From Macrothele yani (taxonomy: Eukaryota > Arthropoda > Arachnida > Araneae > Macrothelidae), in contig CM077011.1 of assembly GCA_039090855.1 (NCBI GenBank), positions 18,167,001 to 18,231,000 on the forward strand: a stretch of 64,000 nucleotides of DNA, written 5' to 3'. The number at the start of each line of letters is the position of its first letter. Positions within the stretch are counted from its first letter, which is position 1. Position numbers and translations under genes: made by a program. Positions 1-9,953 of the stretch are shown one piece after another. Under the pieces are notes generated by a model, which was given only the letters and a program-made list of their open reading frames with translations, searched no databases and had not been told where the DNA came from.

Positions 1-425
1 CAGGGGACGTAAAGTCACATCTTATTTTTGTCGATATCTCTTTTTGTAAGAGTCCGATTTGAAAAAATCTTTCTATGTTGGAGAACGTTTCCGGTGCGAA
101 ATGTTTCTCATATAAATTCATGTTTTTCTTAAGCACAAGTCTGCAACCAAAGGGCGTAAGCTCCCAATTCTGTTTACAGCAATATCTGAGGGATTAAATA
201 CCCGATTGAAAAACTTCTTTCTTCCGTCAGATACTATTGTTTTCCATACCGGCTCCATTGACTATGAATAGCTTTGATAAATTTAATTTGCGTCAGAACG
301 GATTCAAAAGACGAGCTCATTACACCCGAAAATTCGGTGTCATCTTTCTTGTTTATTCTTTCCCTAGCAGCTGTTTTTTTAGAAAGAAACACTGTGGACA
401 TACTGCCTTTATGTTTTCATGATCA
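1..425. repeat. Dispersed GGGCGTAA-family repeat, copy at window start
   Basis: This stretch matches, in the same order and with small differences, the end of the large repeat block at about 51,175-51,540. Shared landmarks are the GGGGACGTAAA start, the GTCGATATCTCT segment, the TTTCCGGTG segment, and the GCGTCAGAACGGATTCAAAA segment near 291. The match runs off the left edge, so the element is incomplete here. Short open frames inside (one reading MINLICVRTDSKD) recur in the 51-kb copy only because the DNA is repeated; I do not treat them as genes. Confidence 0.75.
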
Positions 426-1074
426 GGATGCAATTTTTTGCGACCTTGGAAGCTGTACGAGGCACCAAAGAATGATTTCTTCCATGACGGCTGTGTGTTC
501 CAAGGGCTACTTTGTAGAAGACACATTCCGTGATGGAAAAGGCATGAACGAAAAATTGCGCGGGGGAAACCTTAGATCATTTAATTGAGCACTATGAACC
601 CTTTTCTGATTTTCCTAGTGTTTTTTTTAATGGGAAAGAAATAATATGCAAGCATCTAGCGATATTGGCAAGTCGAAGACAGACTCTGTTACAGAAACCG
701 TTATGTATAAAACTTAGAAAGCCTGTGAAAATATTCCTAAAATTGTTACATGAGGTAATGTGTCCGAATTAATTACACAAATTTTGTAAAAGAAATGTTT
801 CCAAACATTACTGCGTACATCTGATAATGCGAAATAAAATATCATATTGAAACTATAAAATATTTAGAATATTATGGAGCAATCATTCGAAAAAATGCTA
901 TTCAGACAACTTTACAGTTTATGACACCATCAAATAACTATACCCTACACAGGAAAAATTTTATACTAGAAGATATGGAATAAACATGTTCATCTAAATT
1001 ACGAATTTTCTCAATCTGCTATCTAGAAATTGCGTTGCTGTGCCTAACTCAAATTTACACCTACCCCCGACTGT
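426..1074. other. AT-rich stretch without recognised feature
   Basis: I see no conserved coding motif, no tandem repeat and no terminal repeat here. Open frames are short and have no recognisable domain. Confidence 0.5.
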
Positions 1075-1090
1075 AAGAAAGATGTGCTTT

Positions 1091-1323
1091 TTTTTTTTGT
1101 TTTTTTTTTTTTTGATTGGAGGTTTACCGACCACCGTGAGCAACTCAATGGGCTATAAGCAGTCGCCCGTCCCTAATTTAGGGTCACTGGTTCCAGGGAA
1201 AGGAGAGAGCCAGTGCCGTAAGACAAACACAACATCCATGCCTGACCGGGATTCGAACCCGGACCCCTTACGGACGAATGATCAGAGGCCAGCACCTTAG
1301 ACCACTGCGCCACCAGGGCGGCA
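1091..1323 (-). mobile_element. tRNA-derived SINE, family A (copy 1)
   Basis: Read on the minus strand, the element begins with a tRNA-like head holding an A-box-like TGGCGCAGTGGTCTAAG and a B-box GGTTCGAATCC. A unique body follows (GGCGACTGCTTATAGCCC) and then a poly-A tail, seen as T-rich DNA at 1091-1114. It is flanked by a perfect 16-bp target duplication AAGAAAGATGTGCTTT at 1075-1090 and 1324-1339, which shows insertion by target-primed reverse transcription. The head would serve as an internal RNA polymerase III promoter. Ten family-A copies occur in the window. The intact duplication suggests a fairly recent insertion. Confidence 0.93.
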
Positions 1324-1339
1324 AAGAAAGATGTGCTTT

Positions 1340-2383
1340 GAATTTGTTTAGGAAACTCAAAGACCATGAAATATACCAGTTATTTCAAAAATAAGAAACA
1401 GAGAAACAAACAATAAAAGAAATCGTAAGCTGCTTTCTAGAAAGAAGTGTATCATGAAACACACAAAGCGGAATCCGTACGAACCTAGCGTAAGTCTTTT
1501 GATCATGAAAAACGGGAAATATATAAAAAAAAAAATCAAAGGGTCATGCTATAATCTATCAGATACAAAATAAAGTTTTCAGTTTTCTTACCAAAGGAAA
1601 GATGAGAACAAAGCACAATCTTTTGCTGTAGATTTATACACTAAAACGTTGCAAAGAAATAACTAATGAGGAATGGAGCCTTTTGTAGTAAGAATGGCGA
1701 CAGTAAAGATTAATGTAGTTCTATATTTAAATTAAATTGAACGAGAGAACTCAGTTTTTCGCTTTAGCTAGGTATTTCAAAGAAGAAATCACCGTGTTTG
1801 TAAAAGAGAATATTCTAAAGAACCCTCCAAGAATTGCAGTTTTTCTATTGTATTTTTGTTAGTTCTAAGTCCTCGGGAAAGAAAGGAATTCAGACAATTA
1901 TTTGTACGCTGGGTTGATTTTGAAAGCAGTTATTTTTTGGACGTGCCATCTTTCTTTTATTATGCACTTCTTTCTGTGTGAACGCATATCAAGACACAAA
2001 GGGGACTTTTCACCGAAATCCATGTAAAGCCGAGACTTCTGAAAAGATGTTTTCGCTGCAGTGGATAATAATGAGTGCTCTGCGAAAATACTGTTTTCGA
2101 TCCCGTTTTCTTTTTTATTCGTGTGTGTATGCTATGTAATTACGCAGAAATTTTTAACGCATAAAAATCATTGCTTTCTCTTATACAAAAGTTATCAAAA
2201 ATAACAGTATTTATGTTTAAGATCTTCCCTTACGACTGCTGAACTGCTGTATCCCATCTTCACAGCAAAAAAAAAAAAAAAAAAAAACCCGTAATTTGGG
2301 AAGGCCACATGCATACTATGAAGATAAATAAGATTAAATTTGACTTTCACTTCGTATTCCACAATTATAGCGAAGGCTTGCAC
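1340..2383. other. AT-rich stretch without recognised feature
   Basis: No coding motif or mobile element was recognised. A run of about twenty A residues lies near 2267-2287. It could be the tail of an unrecognised retroposon, but nothing tRNA-like precedes it. Confidence 0.5.
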
Positions 2384-2393
2384 GATTTCAGCT

Positions 2394-2618
2394 TCTTTTT
2401 TTTGGGGGGGGGGGGGGGGGTTGACGACCACCGTCAGCAATTCAATGGGCTATAAAAAGTCGCCCGTCCCTCATTTAGGGTCACTGACTCCAGGGAAGGG
2501 TAAGAGCGAGTGCGGCAGGACATACACAACATCCATGCCTTACTGGGATTCGAACCCAGACCCATCTCGGATGAATGGTCAGAAGCCATCGCTTAGACCA
2601 CTGCGCCATCGGGGCGAC
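2394..2618 (-). mobile_element. SINE family A (copy 2) with poly-G tract
   Basis: The same head and body as the other family-A copies, read on the minus strand, with B-box GGGTTCGAATCC around 2550. The tail region is unusual: after T residues the plus strand carries 17 consecutive G residues at 2404-2420 in place of the GATTGGAGG segment. A weak duplication flanks it (GATTTCAGCTT and CAATTTCAACTT). It is more diverged than copy 1, so probably older. Confidence 0.88.
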
Positions 2619-2869
2619 AATTTCAACTTTGTGTCTTCCGTTGACTCAAGGTGTTCATTTGTATTTTCCATTTGCTGTAAAAAGAATGTTGGTTATTGTT
2701 TGAGCCCCGTTTAAAGGGAGGACGAAGCAGGTGCCTTCCCTTAAACAATAGTAGTCGATGTAGGTTTGTTTATACCATGCAACTAGAATCAACCATTCGT
2801 CAGTGCTGGAACTATTCACTATTATATCTGAACTAGCTTGGTGCAGAGTTTCAGCAGTATTCACAAAGC

Positions 2870-3062
2870 GGTGTAACGTACCTACCTCAGGAGTTATGCA
2901 CATGTCAACACGGCAAAGTTAGAGCGACAAACTTTGTCGGTGTAGCTTAATTAGGAAAACATTCGGCTCTGGAGGAGAAGGATGCTGGTACGATTACCGC
3001 CACTGGAAAATGGCTGTTTCGTTGTATTGGGGCCTGAATATCCTGGCAGTTGGGTTCTTCGA
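2870..3062 (+). mobile_element. tRNA-headed SINE, family B (copy 1)
   Basis: It contains GGTGTAGCTTAATTAGG (A-box-like) after a conserved leader reading CACATGTCAACACGGC. It matches the copy about 330 bp downstream and, inverted, the copy at 15.5 kb. The B-box region (GGTACGATTACCGCC) is decayed. The shared leader upstream of the tRNA-like part suggests a composite SINE. Ends are approximate because no target duplication was found. Confidence 0.6.
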
Positions 3063-3204
3063 AAACTGTATAATGTTCTTTTCACACACATCATCTGGAA
3101 TTAGTCAGAATCGCTTCTTCTAGAGTGAGCTCTTCTTCAAGTGTAGTTTGTTGCCTGACCCGAAACCTGCGAATTCGTCCCACCCCTTCCTCAAGGGCGG
3201 GGGG

Positions 3205-3375
3205 AAGTTATATGTAACGCACATACCCTCAGAGGTGACGCACGTGCCAAGACGGCAAAGCTGCAGCGACAAATTTCGTCGGTGTAGCTTAATTGGGAAA
3301 GCATAATGCTGCGTATTCGATTGCCGCCACCGGCAAATGGCTTTCACGCTGTAGCAGTTGAAATAGAAAGTAGTG
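3205..3375 (+). mobile_element. tRNA-headed SINE, family B (copy 2)
   Basis: Same orientation as the preceding copy, with the leader CACGTGCCAAGACGGC, then TCGTCGGTGTAGCTTAATTG and a B-box-like CGATTGCCGCC. The tRNA-like head resembles a nuclear tRNA with Y-AGCTTAATTGG-type D arm. Two same-strand copies this close may be a tandem duplication or independent insertions. Boundaries are approximate. Confidence 0.6.
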
Positions 3376-3956
3376 TTGAAGTTTGTGCAGTAAAATCACC
3401 TCGTAACGGTCTCTATACTGAAACCAGAAAATGCCACACAACGATTCAATTTTCGAAGAATCATTCAAATTTGTGGTCATGTGATTAAATTCAAATTATT
3501 CAAATGATTGCACTTGCAAGCCAATCACATGATACATGGGGGAGATAAAATAACAAAGCCACTCAGCGTTGTTTAGTTTGGTCGTCCAGTCCTGGGCGAG
3601 TAAATAACCAGTGATATCAGTGGCAAAAGCACGTGTAAGATGTGAGAACACATGGGCGATGTCATCAGGAATCTTACCAGCACGCGAATATCTTTACCGC
3701 AGTATTCATCATAGGGCAGCGTTTTGCTGGTGGTTTGTCCCTGCGTCGCGTCGGAAACTAACCGGGATGCGATAACTATCGGCTGAATGTGGTGACCGTG
3801 ATTGGAGGTCTCCTGCACGTTGGTTGACGTGTGAAGGCTTCGATCGGTAAATTCGACGACAAGCCATAGCAGCCGAACAATGTACAGCGGACGGCATTCG
3901 ATGAGATGGACAGGCAGCTATGGATATTCCCGTATCGACACGGTTTGTAAATCATA

Positions 3957-5392
3957 CACTGGCGGAAAGTGAAAAATGAACACCAAGAAGGAGTCGTCTG
4001 ATACCAACGAAATTTATACAGCATAATAACAGAATACAGAGGATAACGTGATCAAAACATTATGGAAAAATACAGCTGTATTTGCTGGTGAACTGAAAAA
4101 TAACATTTCCATGTAACATGGTTAGTACGAGGTTGAACCGCCATGAACTGCGTCACACTGTGCAATTCTGGCATGGAGTCTGTCGTACAGGTGTTGGATG
4201 TAAGTTTGGGGTATTGAGTTCCAAGCATCCTCAACCTGGACGTGTAAATCGGGGATGGTCGTGGCTCGCCGTGGAGACCGGATAAGTCGTTGTCCCATAA
4301 AATCCCACAGGTGCTCAATGGGAGACAAATCCGGTGAACGTGCAGGCCATGGAAGTTGTCTCACACCCTGAAGTGCATGTTGCGTTGCACGTGCCGTGTG
4401 TGGGCGTGCGTTATCTTACTGGAAAACACTATGATGGACCGACCTTACAAATGGCACAACAACGGGCTGAATGATGCTGTTGATGTAGGAGGTGCTGTTT
4501 AGCGTACCCGGTACAAACACTACTTGTGTACGGAAGTGATAGCTGATCGCTCTCCACACCAGGAGACCAGGTGTAGGCCCTATGTGTCGCTGGCGGATGC
4601 AAGAAGGGTCGAGACGCTCCCCTGTGCGTCTGCGAATACGCATACGGCCATCGGAAGCTCCCAAGCAGAATTTGCTTTCATCGCCGAACACGACAGATCG
4701 CAATTGTATTATTCAGTGCAGACTTTGGAGATACCACTGCAGCCGTTCCTGACAGTGGGCTGGAGTCAGAGGTACACATGCCAGAGGCACACGTACACGT
4801 AGTCCTGCATCCAGTAGACGGTTGCGGATTGTTTGCACAGTCACCTCAGGTGCAACGGCAGCTCGGATTTGCGTCGCAATGGATGTTCTGCTTGACAACG
4901 CCGTTCTTCTTATGCGTCGATCGGCCCGCTCATCATTCAGTCTGTGACTCCCGGTTCCATGTCTTCTCGTGTGGGAATGTTCCTCGGATCATCTACGCCA
5001 CCATCGTACCACAACCGATACTTCCCGTCCAATTCGCTCCGCAATACGACGATACGACCACCCGGCCTCGCGTAGTCCTACTAGACGACCTCGCTTAAAG
5101 TCCGATAACTGCTGAAATCATACACGTCTTCCATGTCCAGGCATTGCAGCTCCTTCAGGGTCTTCGCACGTGTCCGTACGCCGACATGTCCAGGCATTAC
5201 ATTTACTTCGCCGAACTCCTTAAGTACCACCGACGATAATTTGCATATTATGCCGTGCTGTGGCGTAAGTGCTGACCGGTTGGTCCCGAAATTAACATCA
5301 CACTTACGTAAACTCTACCCCATTAACATATGTAAATTTCATGATCGTCCGCCAATTCCTTCTTGGTGTTCTTTTTTCACTTTCCGCCAGTG
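3957..5392 (-). mobile_element. Tc1-like transposon A, complete with TIRs
   Basis: The ends are inverted repeats starting CACTGGCGGAAAGTGAAAAA, flanked by TA at 3955-3956 and 5393-5394. The minus strand encodes a broken Tc1 transposase. It has inserted at a TA in the linker region of an older Tc1 transposase gene, so its insertion postdates the decay or at least the arrival of that element. It is related to element B at 39.3 kb through both TIRs and protein. Length is about 1.44 kb, normal for Tc1. Confidence 0.92.
4122..5100 (-). pseudogene. Tc1-like transposase of element A (disrupted)
   Basis: Minus-strand frames give, in order: an N-terminal helix-turn-helix (GLREAGWSYRRIAERIGREV), a linker with CVPLTPAHCQERLQW, the first catalytic aspartate in VVFGDESKFCLG, and a C-terminal PDLSPIEHLWD with the catalytic glutamate, ending GGSTSY before a stop at 4122. 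The family is a DDE cut-and-paste transposase acting on the TIRs in the nucleus. Frame breaks lie near 4400 and 4710 and in the HTH-linker region, so no full-length protein can be made. Confidence 0.88.
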
Positions 5393-5494
5393 TAGATGGG
5401 TTGAAGCAGGTTAGCGTTCCCTCCAGCTATTGTGACAACTTCCACTCACCGCAGCAGTTCGTCGCACAAGGGTGCAGTGATGCCGTATCAATAA

Positions 5495-5790
5495 TGTGTG
5501 GCGGGTCGAGTGGAACCATATCTTGTTCAACAACGAGTATAGCTTCCGTCTCGGCGCAGAAAATCGATTGAGAATCTGGAGGCCACGTGGTCACTGGACT
5601 GTTCTTGAGACGAACGAAACCATGTCCTGTTCAACGACGGGTCTGAATTTCGTCTCAGCGCAGACAATCGTCGATTCATAGTCGCGAGACAACGTGGTCA
5701 CTTGGCTGAACTTGGTACCGAATGGAACCATGTCCTGTTCAGCGACGAGTCTGGCTTCTGTCTAGGCGCAGAGCAGACAATAATCGATAA
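5495..5790 (+). repeat. Tandem triplication of a transposase catalytic segment
   Basis: Three consecutive units of about 100-115 bp each carry the motif GAACCATRTCYTGTTCARC and encode versions of WNHVLFSDESRFCLGA. They start near 5507, 5616 and 5722. The second and third units are diverged in different ways, so the duplication is not very recent. The segment lies inside the old Tc1 remnant and covers the first catalytic aspartate. Confidence 0.75.
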
Positions 5791-6304
5791 AGATTCTGCA
5801 AGCGACGTGATTTCCGTGCTAAGTTTGCTGCTATACGTGAGTGTCATACTTTTATGGTTTTGGGACTTTTTGGTTTCAACAACAATTCAGAGCTCGTACG
5901 CATGGTTGGTACAATAACAGCACGACGATACGTCAAATAACTGCTGCAGCACGTTGCGTTGTGGTATCTCCGTGATATTCCTGATGCACCCACGCACTAA
6001 CATCAGCGGATGGTGCTGTTAGTGTGTTCAGGTGTTACCCTGGCCAGCGATATCTTCAGAGTTCTTCAAGGCAGAGAACGTGTGAGATGTTGCTCTACCC
6101 TCTCGCAATTTCGAGTCATTTTGATGCCAGTAAGCGACGCATGGTCATTTATTCCTCAGGAGACCATTTGGGGACTTTTCCACTCGATACTATGCCGCAT
6201 GTACAACCCAGCCTGGCTGCTATACGACCTACTGACTCGGGCACGTTTATACTGTCTGCTCGCTTATCGCACTTTCATGTTATTCCTCCGAATATAAATG
6301 GTTA

Positions 6305-6897
6305 GTTACTCTCACATGTAGAATTTTCATACATAAGAGTGTAGTACAGAGCAAACAAGTTTTGTTTAAAAAAAAAAAAAAAAAGATGAGCACTTAAAGC
6401 AGTTGCAATGGTGGGCACAGGATATGGAGACGAAGCACCAACACGACTCATTAAGTTTTCATGATTTGTTTGTTTCTGGGAATGCCGGGAAGATGTTTAG
6501 GAAAACGTGAGGAGCTACCGGCCTACCCAAACTCGTAAGGATTCCAAAGTTGACTATATTCGGCAGCTTTACTGCAAAAACGTACATGTCCCTCAGAATG
6601 ATTGCAAACGATCTTCGCATTAAAATGGTTACAGTGCTTTGGATTGTTGTGGAAGATTTGAAACAAGAAACGAAAGTGCGTTTGTCGCTTCCAACCCTCC
6701 TGCATTGACGACAGAATAAAAGGAAAAGCGAGCTGCTGCGTGTTGAGATTGGAGTGAAATGGCAGACAAGTTTCCACATTAAAAAAAAAGAAAAGAAATT
6801 CTAATTAGTGTTGAATCCTTGTGCTTTCTAAATGATCCCGAAACATAGAGTTATAATCGACGGTATGAAGAAATTTCCCGAAGCAACTCAAACTCCA
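6305..6897. other. No recognised feature; A-rich tracts
   Basis: An A-run occurs near 6367-6385 and another at 6780. A pair of overlapping minus-strand open frames (84 and 106 codons) at 6459-6779 has no motif that I recognise and may be chance. Confidence 0.45.
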
Positions 6898-7130
6898 AAA
6901 GCCTGGAGTCACCGCATTGGCTTAGGGGTCTAATCAATGGCTTCTGACCATTCTTTTAATATGAGTGCGGGTTCGAATCCCTGTGAGGCATGTGTGTTGC
7001 TTTTCTTACAGCACTGCTCTCTCCCTTCTTTGCAACCGATGGCCCTGAGTTACCGACGGGCAACTGCTTATAGTCCATCGAGTGGCTCACAGCGGTTCTT
7101 AACCCCACCCCCACCCCACTTCCCAAAGAA
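6898..7130 (+). mobile_element. SINE family A (copy 3, diverged)
   Basis: Plus-strand copy with A-box-like TGGCTTAGGGGTCTAA, B-box GGTTCGAATCC near 6970, and the body GGGCAACTGCTTATAGTCC. An A-rich tail follows at about 7110-7160. It has more substitutions than the other copies, so it is probably an old insertion. It is one of only two plus-strand copies of ten. Confidence 0.85.
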
Positions 7131-7929
7131 AACAAAAATAAATAAAACAAATCTCGAACCAAAACGATGTAATTTTTCATTTTTTGTATGATTGGCAAGG
7201 ATTTGTGTACACTACGAATTTCTAATAGAAAGGCAGTTAACTTACAGAATATTGATCGACAGACTAATGAAAGGAAATCTAGGCGTTATGTAAGACGCAT
7301 CATAGTTAGGTGACTGGTTCTTGCTTCATAACAAAACACCCGCGCACAACTTGACCATCATCAAGCAGTTTCTCGGCAGCGGGGTGATCCACATTAACTA
7401 CCACCATATTGTCCAGATTTGGCACCTAATAATTTTATTCTATTGCACAAATTGTAATCCCAACTGAAGGGACAGCGTTTTAAAGATTCAAAAGAACATG
7501 ACGCGGGAGTTAAATAAAATTGCATAAGCTCGGCCCGACATAACCACAGAGACTCTGCGACCATGGAAACAGGAATCGAGTTAGGAGTTGTGTATTTCAA
7601 ATTTAAATGGTAATAATTGACTTTTCCTAGAAATTTTGCGATTCATAATCAATGCTCATCTGAAACTTTCAAACCCCAGTTGTATATAAATTTATCTTCC
7701 GAATTATCTTTCGCAGTGTAAAAATGAAAATGGCATCAAACGGAGGCAGCCACCACCTTGCACGGTAATACACTCCTTGAAAATGATGGTATGAAAACCT
7801 AAAAATTAAAACTTTCCCCATTACGCTCAAAGGCTATTTATTGATAAAACTAACAGTTTATAAACATACATTGGACCTTTTGGGCAACCCAGTTGCCCAT
7901 CTTCCGATGATTAAAGAACTTGGCAACTA
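7131..7929. other. No recognised feature
   Basis: Apart from the A-rich SINE tail at its left edge, I see no coding motif, inverted repeat or tandem repeat in this interval. Confidence 0.45.
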
Positions 7930-8578
7930 CACTATCTACCAACAAGTAATTGGACACCTGTGATGGCAATGGAAAACGAAGTTTATTCAACTTCAATAGT
8001 TAATGGAGCCTCCACGAGCGGCGATTACAGCTGCGACCCACCGGGGCATACTCTCAACCAGGCGTTGTACGACGGCTAGCGGTATTTTCTTCCACTCGGC
8101 TTGGAGAAGACAGGTCAGCTCCTTCACCGATTTCGGACGGTGGGTGCACCCCTTAAGTCGACGCTCCAATTCGTCCCAGAGGTGCTCGATAGGGTTAAGG
8201 TCCGGGATCTGCGCAGGCCAGTCCATTCGATTAGCTTCACATTCACCATACCAAGCCATGGTGGATCTCGCAACATGACAGGTGACACTGTCATCCTGAA
8301 AGTAACATGGGTCCACCCTGTAAAATAGGCACAACGTAGGAAGCGCATGGTCATCCAAAATGGTGCAGTAGGTCTCGGCGTTGAGTCTACAAGGAATTGC
8401 GACTAAGGGTCCCGTGCCATACTAAGAGAAACACTCCCATAGCATAATTCCACCGCCGCCGAACTTCAACAGTTGGCACAATACATTCCGGCAGGAGGCG
8501 TTCTCCAAGCAGACGCCAAACCCATACCCGGCCATCCAAACTGTAGAGGGTGAATGAACAAAACGAACGTTCATTCAT
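7930..8578 (-). mobile_element. 5'-truncated Tc1-like element
   Basis: A TIR-like end CACTATCTACCAACAAG begins after TA at 7928-7929. On the minus strand a 121-codon frame (7993-8358) gives the C-terminal half of a Tc1 transposase: CYFQDDSVTCHVARS (second aspartate, QDDS), WPAQIPDLNPIEHLWDELER (catalytic glutamate) and a terminal ARGGSINY. An upstream piece (LDGRVWVWRLLGERLLPE) lies in another frame up to 8578. The HTH and the right TIR are missing, so the element is dead. Confidence 0.85.
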
Positions 8579-8599
8579 TTAGGTTACTAACGTTGTTCT

Positions 8600-8900
8600 A
8601 AACCATGTCTAAACCTGAAGAAGACACGTATGTGCTGAAAGCTTGCAACTAGTTTGTTTGCTGTTTTATGCCAGTAAACAGATATTATCGTTTTTTACGT
8701 ATGACAATTATGAGCTTGTGAGCACTCAAACTCCTGTTTGATTGTGTGATTGTTTTACATATTTGAATTGTTTGTGCTTTGATTCTGTTCTGTTTTTTAT
8801 CTCTTTATTTTTCCGCTGCCTGACGTAGCTTCCCGTTGGAAGTGAAAGCTTGCAAAATAAAAATAAAGTTTCTACGCCTACTAACGGATCGTTGAGTTTT
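8600..8900 (+). ncRNA. Two hammerhead-ribozyme-like motifs, about 207 nt apart
   Basis: At 8615-8640 the core CTGAAGA is followed by a short imperfect hairpin (CAC/GTG) and GAAAGC. At 8820-8847 a second copy reads CTGACGT, a CTTCC/GGAAG hairpin, then GAAAGC. Both are followed by TTGCAA. The hammerhead core consensus is CTGANGA...GAAA; the first matches it, the second has T in place of the last A. Tandem hammerheads are known from Penelope-like terminal repeats and retrozymes. Folding and cleavage are not demonstrated; stems I and III are unclear. Confidence 0.35.
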
Positions 8901-9009
8901 TGTTTATGTTTACTTCACTACTATACATAATTTAAATTTCAATGAAAGATAACTTAGCTGTTACGTATTCTTTTGTGAACACTAGCTTAATTTGGATGTT
9001 TCATTCAAA

Positions 9010-9100
9010 AGGCTTCCTCGATTTAGCGAATTCCGCGAATTTTCGTAAACGACCGTTGGTCCCTTGAAATTCGTTAAATCGAGGTTTGACTGTACATGTT
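9010..9100 (-). repeat. pogo/Tigger-like terminal inverted repeat fragment
   Basis: Read on the minus strand, it starts CAGTCAAACCTCGATTTAAC and runs to CGCTAAATCGAGG, forming an imperfect hairpin. Ends of the form CAGTCAAACCTCG are typical of pogo-type elements and their MITEs. No transposase was seen next to it. Confidence 0.5.
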
Positions 9101-9463
9101 TTGGCGCAGGGTTTCTTCTTCGTGGTAAACCACATCAGCATGTATGAAAGCAAAATAAATGAAATTATTTTTTTGTGGATTCAACCTACGGGGGTGGGGG
9201 TTCTTTACAGATACGTGTAAAAGAACAGCTCTGTTAGCTGCAGCTAATCAACCAGAAGTGGTTCCCAATTTGTTTGCATTCCCGGACCGACAAAAAGTTG
9301 GGGAAACTTTCGCGGACCGGCGATGCCGAAATAAAAACTAGTTTCGAGCATTAAATCTTGTAATATTCTATATTATAATGATCACTGGGTACAATCCATA
9401 ATTTATATACCGGATTATTCCATGTCATCTGCTTACAGCTACTATCACTTAATCTCTTAATAT

Positions 9464-9679
9464 GCCGTCCCGGTGGCTCAATGGTCTAAGCGATGGCCTC
9501 TGATCATTCGTCCAGAAGCGGTCCGGGTTCGAATCCCGGTGAGGCACGGATGTTGTGTTTGTCTTTCGGCACTGGCTCTCTCTCTTCCCTAGAACTAGTG
9601 ACCCTAAATTAGGGACGGGCGACTGCTTATAGCCCATTGAGTTGCTCACGGTGGTCGTTAAACCTCCAATCAAAAAAAA
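9464..9679 (+). mobile_element. SINE family A (copy 4)
   Basis: Plus-strand copy: GGTGGCTCAATGGTCTAAG (A box), GGTTCGAATCCCGG (B box) near 9527, body GGGCGACTGCTTATAGCCC, and an A9 tail. Target duplication ATCTCTTAATAT at 9452-9463 and 9680-9691. It sits inside the 3' part of the hAT element, so it is younger than that element. Confidence 0.93.
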
Positions 9680-9719
9680 ATCTCTTAATATTCTTTAATA
9701 ATTAATAAATGTAATCCAT

Positions 9720-9940
9720 AATCGATATATCGCAATATTCGCCTTATCGTTAATGTTTTCTGGAGCCATTGCTACGTCTGTTGCTTCACGATAATCTTCT
9801 CAAGTCGTTTCTGCAAGGTGCACTGTAGCATTGGTTCCATTTTTTCATTGTATTTGTTCTAATTGCCGACACGGCTGAAAAGGTTTTCTCAAATAATACG
9901 TTGTCGAAACATTTAACAACTATTTTAGAGCTTTGTACCT
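9720..9940 (-). pseudogene. hAT transposase, C-terminal dimerisation region
   Basis: After the LINE, the minus strand resumes RYKALK-stop-LLNVSTTY and FEKTFSAVSAIRTN, the C-terminal dimerisation motif (usual form LLPFSTTYLCExGFSALTxIKTKYR). Joining at the LINE TSD restores the YPSL-RYKAL order, which confirms that both pieces belong to the same element. In-frame stops show decay. Confidence 0.8.
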
Positions 9941-9953
9941 GAGACTTGGATAT

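Larger units (their letters stand above)
3560..6300 (+). mobile_element. Old Tc1-like element split by a younger Tc1
   Basis: Coding debris of a Tc1 transposase lies on both sides of the 3957-5392 insertion. Upstream of it the translation ends VSTRFVNH; directly downstream it resumes with WVEAGLRS, and together they match the usual HTH-to-catalytic linker of Tc1 transposases. Further on are catalytic-core pieces (WNHVLFSDESGFCLGA near 5715) and a C-terminal piece (IPQETIWGLF near 6152). Many stops and frameshifts make it an inactive pseudogene. Outer ends and TIRs were not identified. Confidence 0.75.

Noticed and set aside
237..588. Frames at 237-422 and 274-588 as a small gene family with 51,446-51,697
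   Set aside because: The similarity is at the DNA level over a dispersed repeat; the 51.4-kb frame only runs on into an unrelated Tc1 HTH.
1241..1310. True tRNA genes at the SINE heads (1.25, 2.55, 6.95, 9.5, 15.2, 25.2, 47.2, 61.3 kb and others)
   Set aside because: The A and B boxes are followed by a shared SINE body and tail within target duplications; acceptor stems do not close.
6459..6779. Overlapping minus-strand frames as a conserved protein
   Set aside because: I could not see any domain, and two frames are open at once, which suggests base-composition effects.
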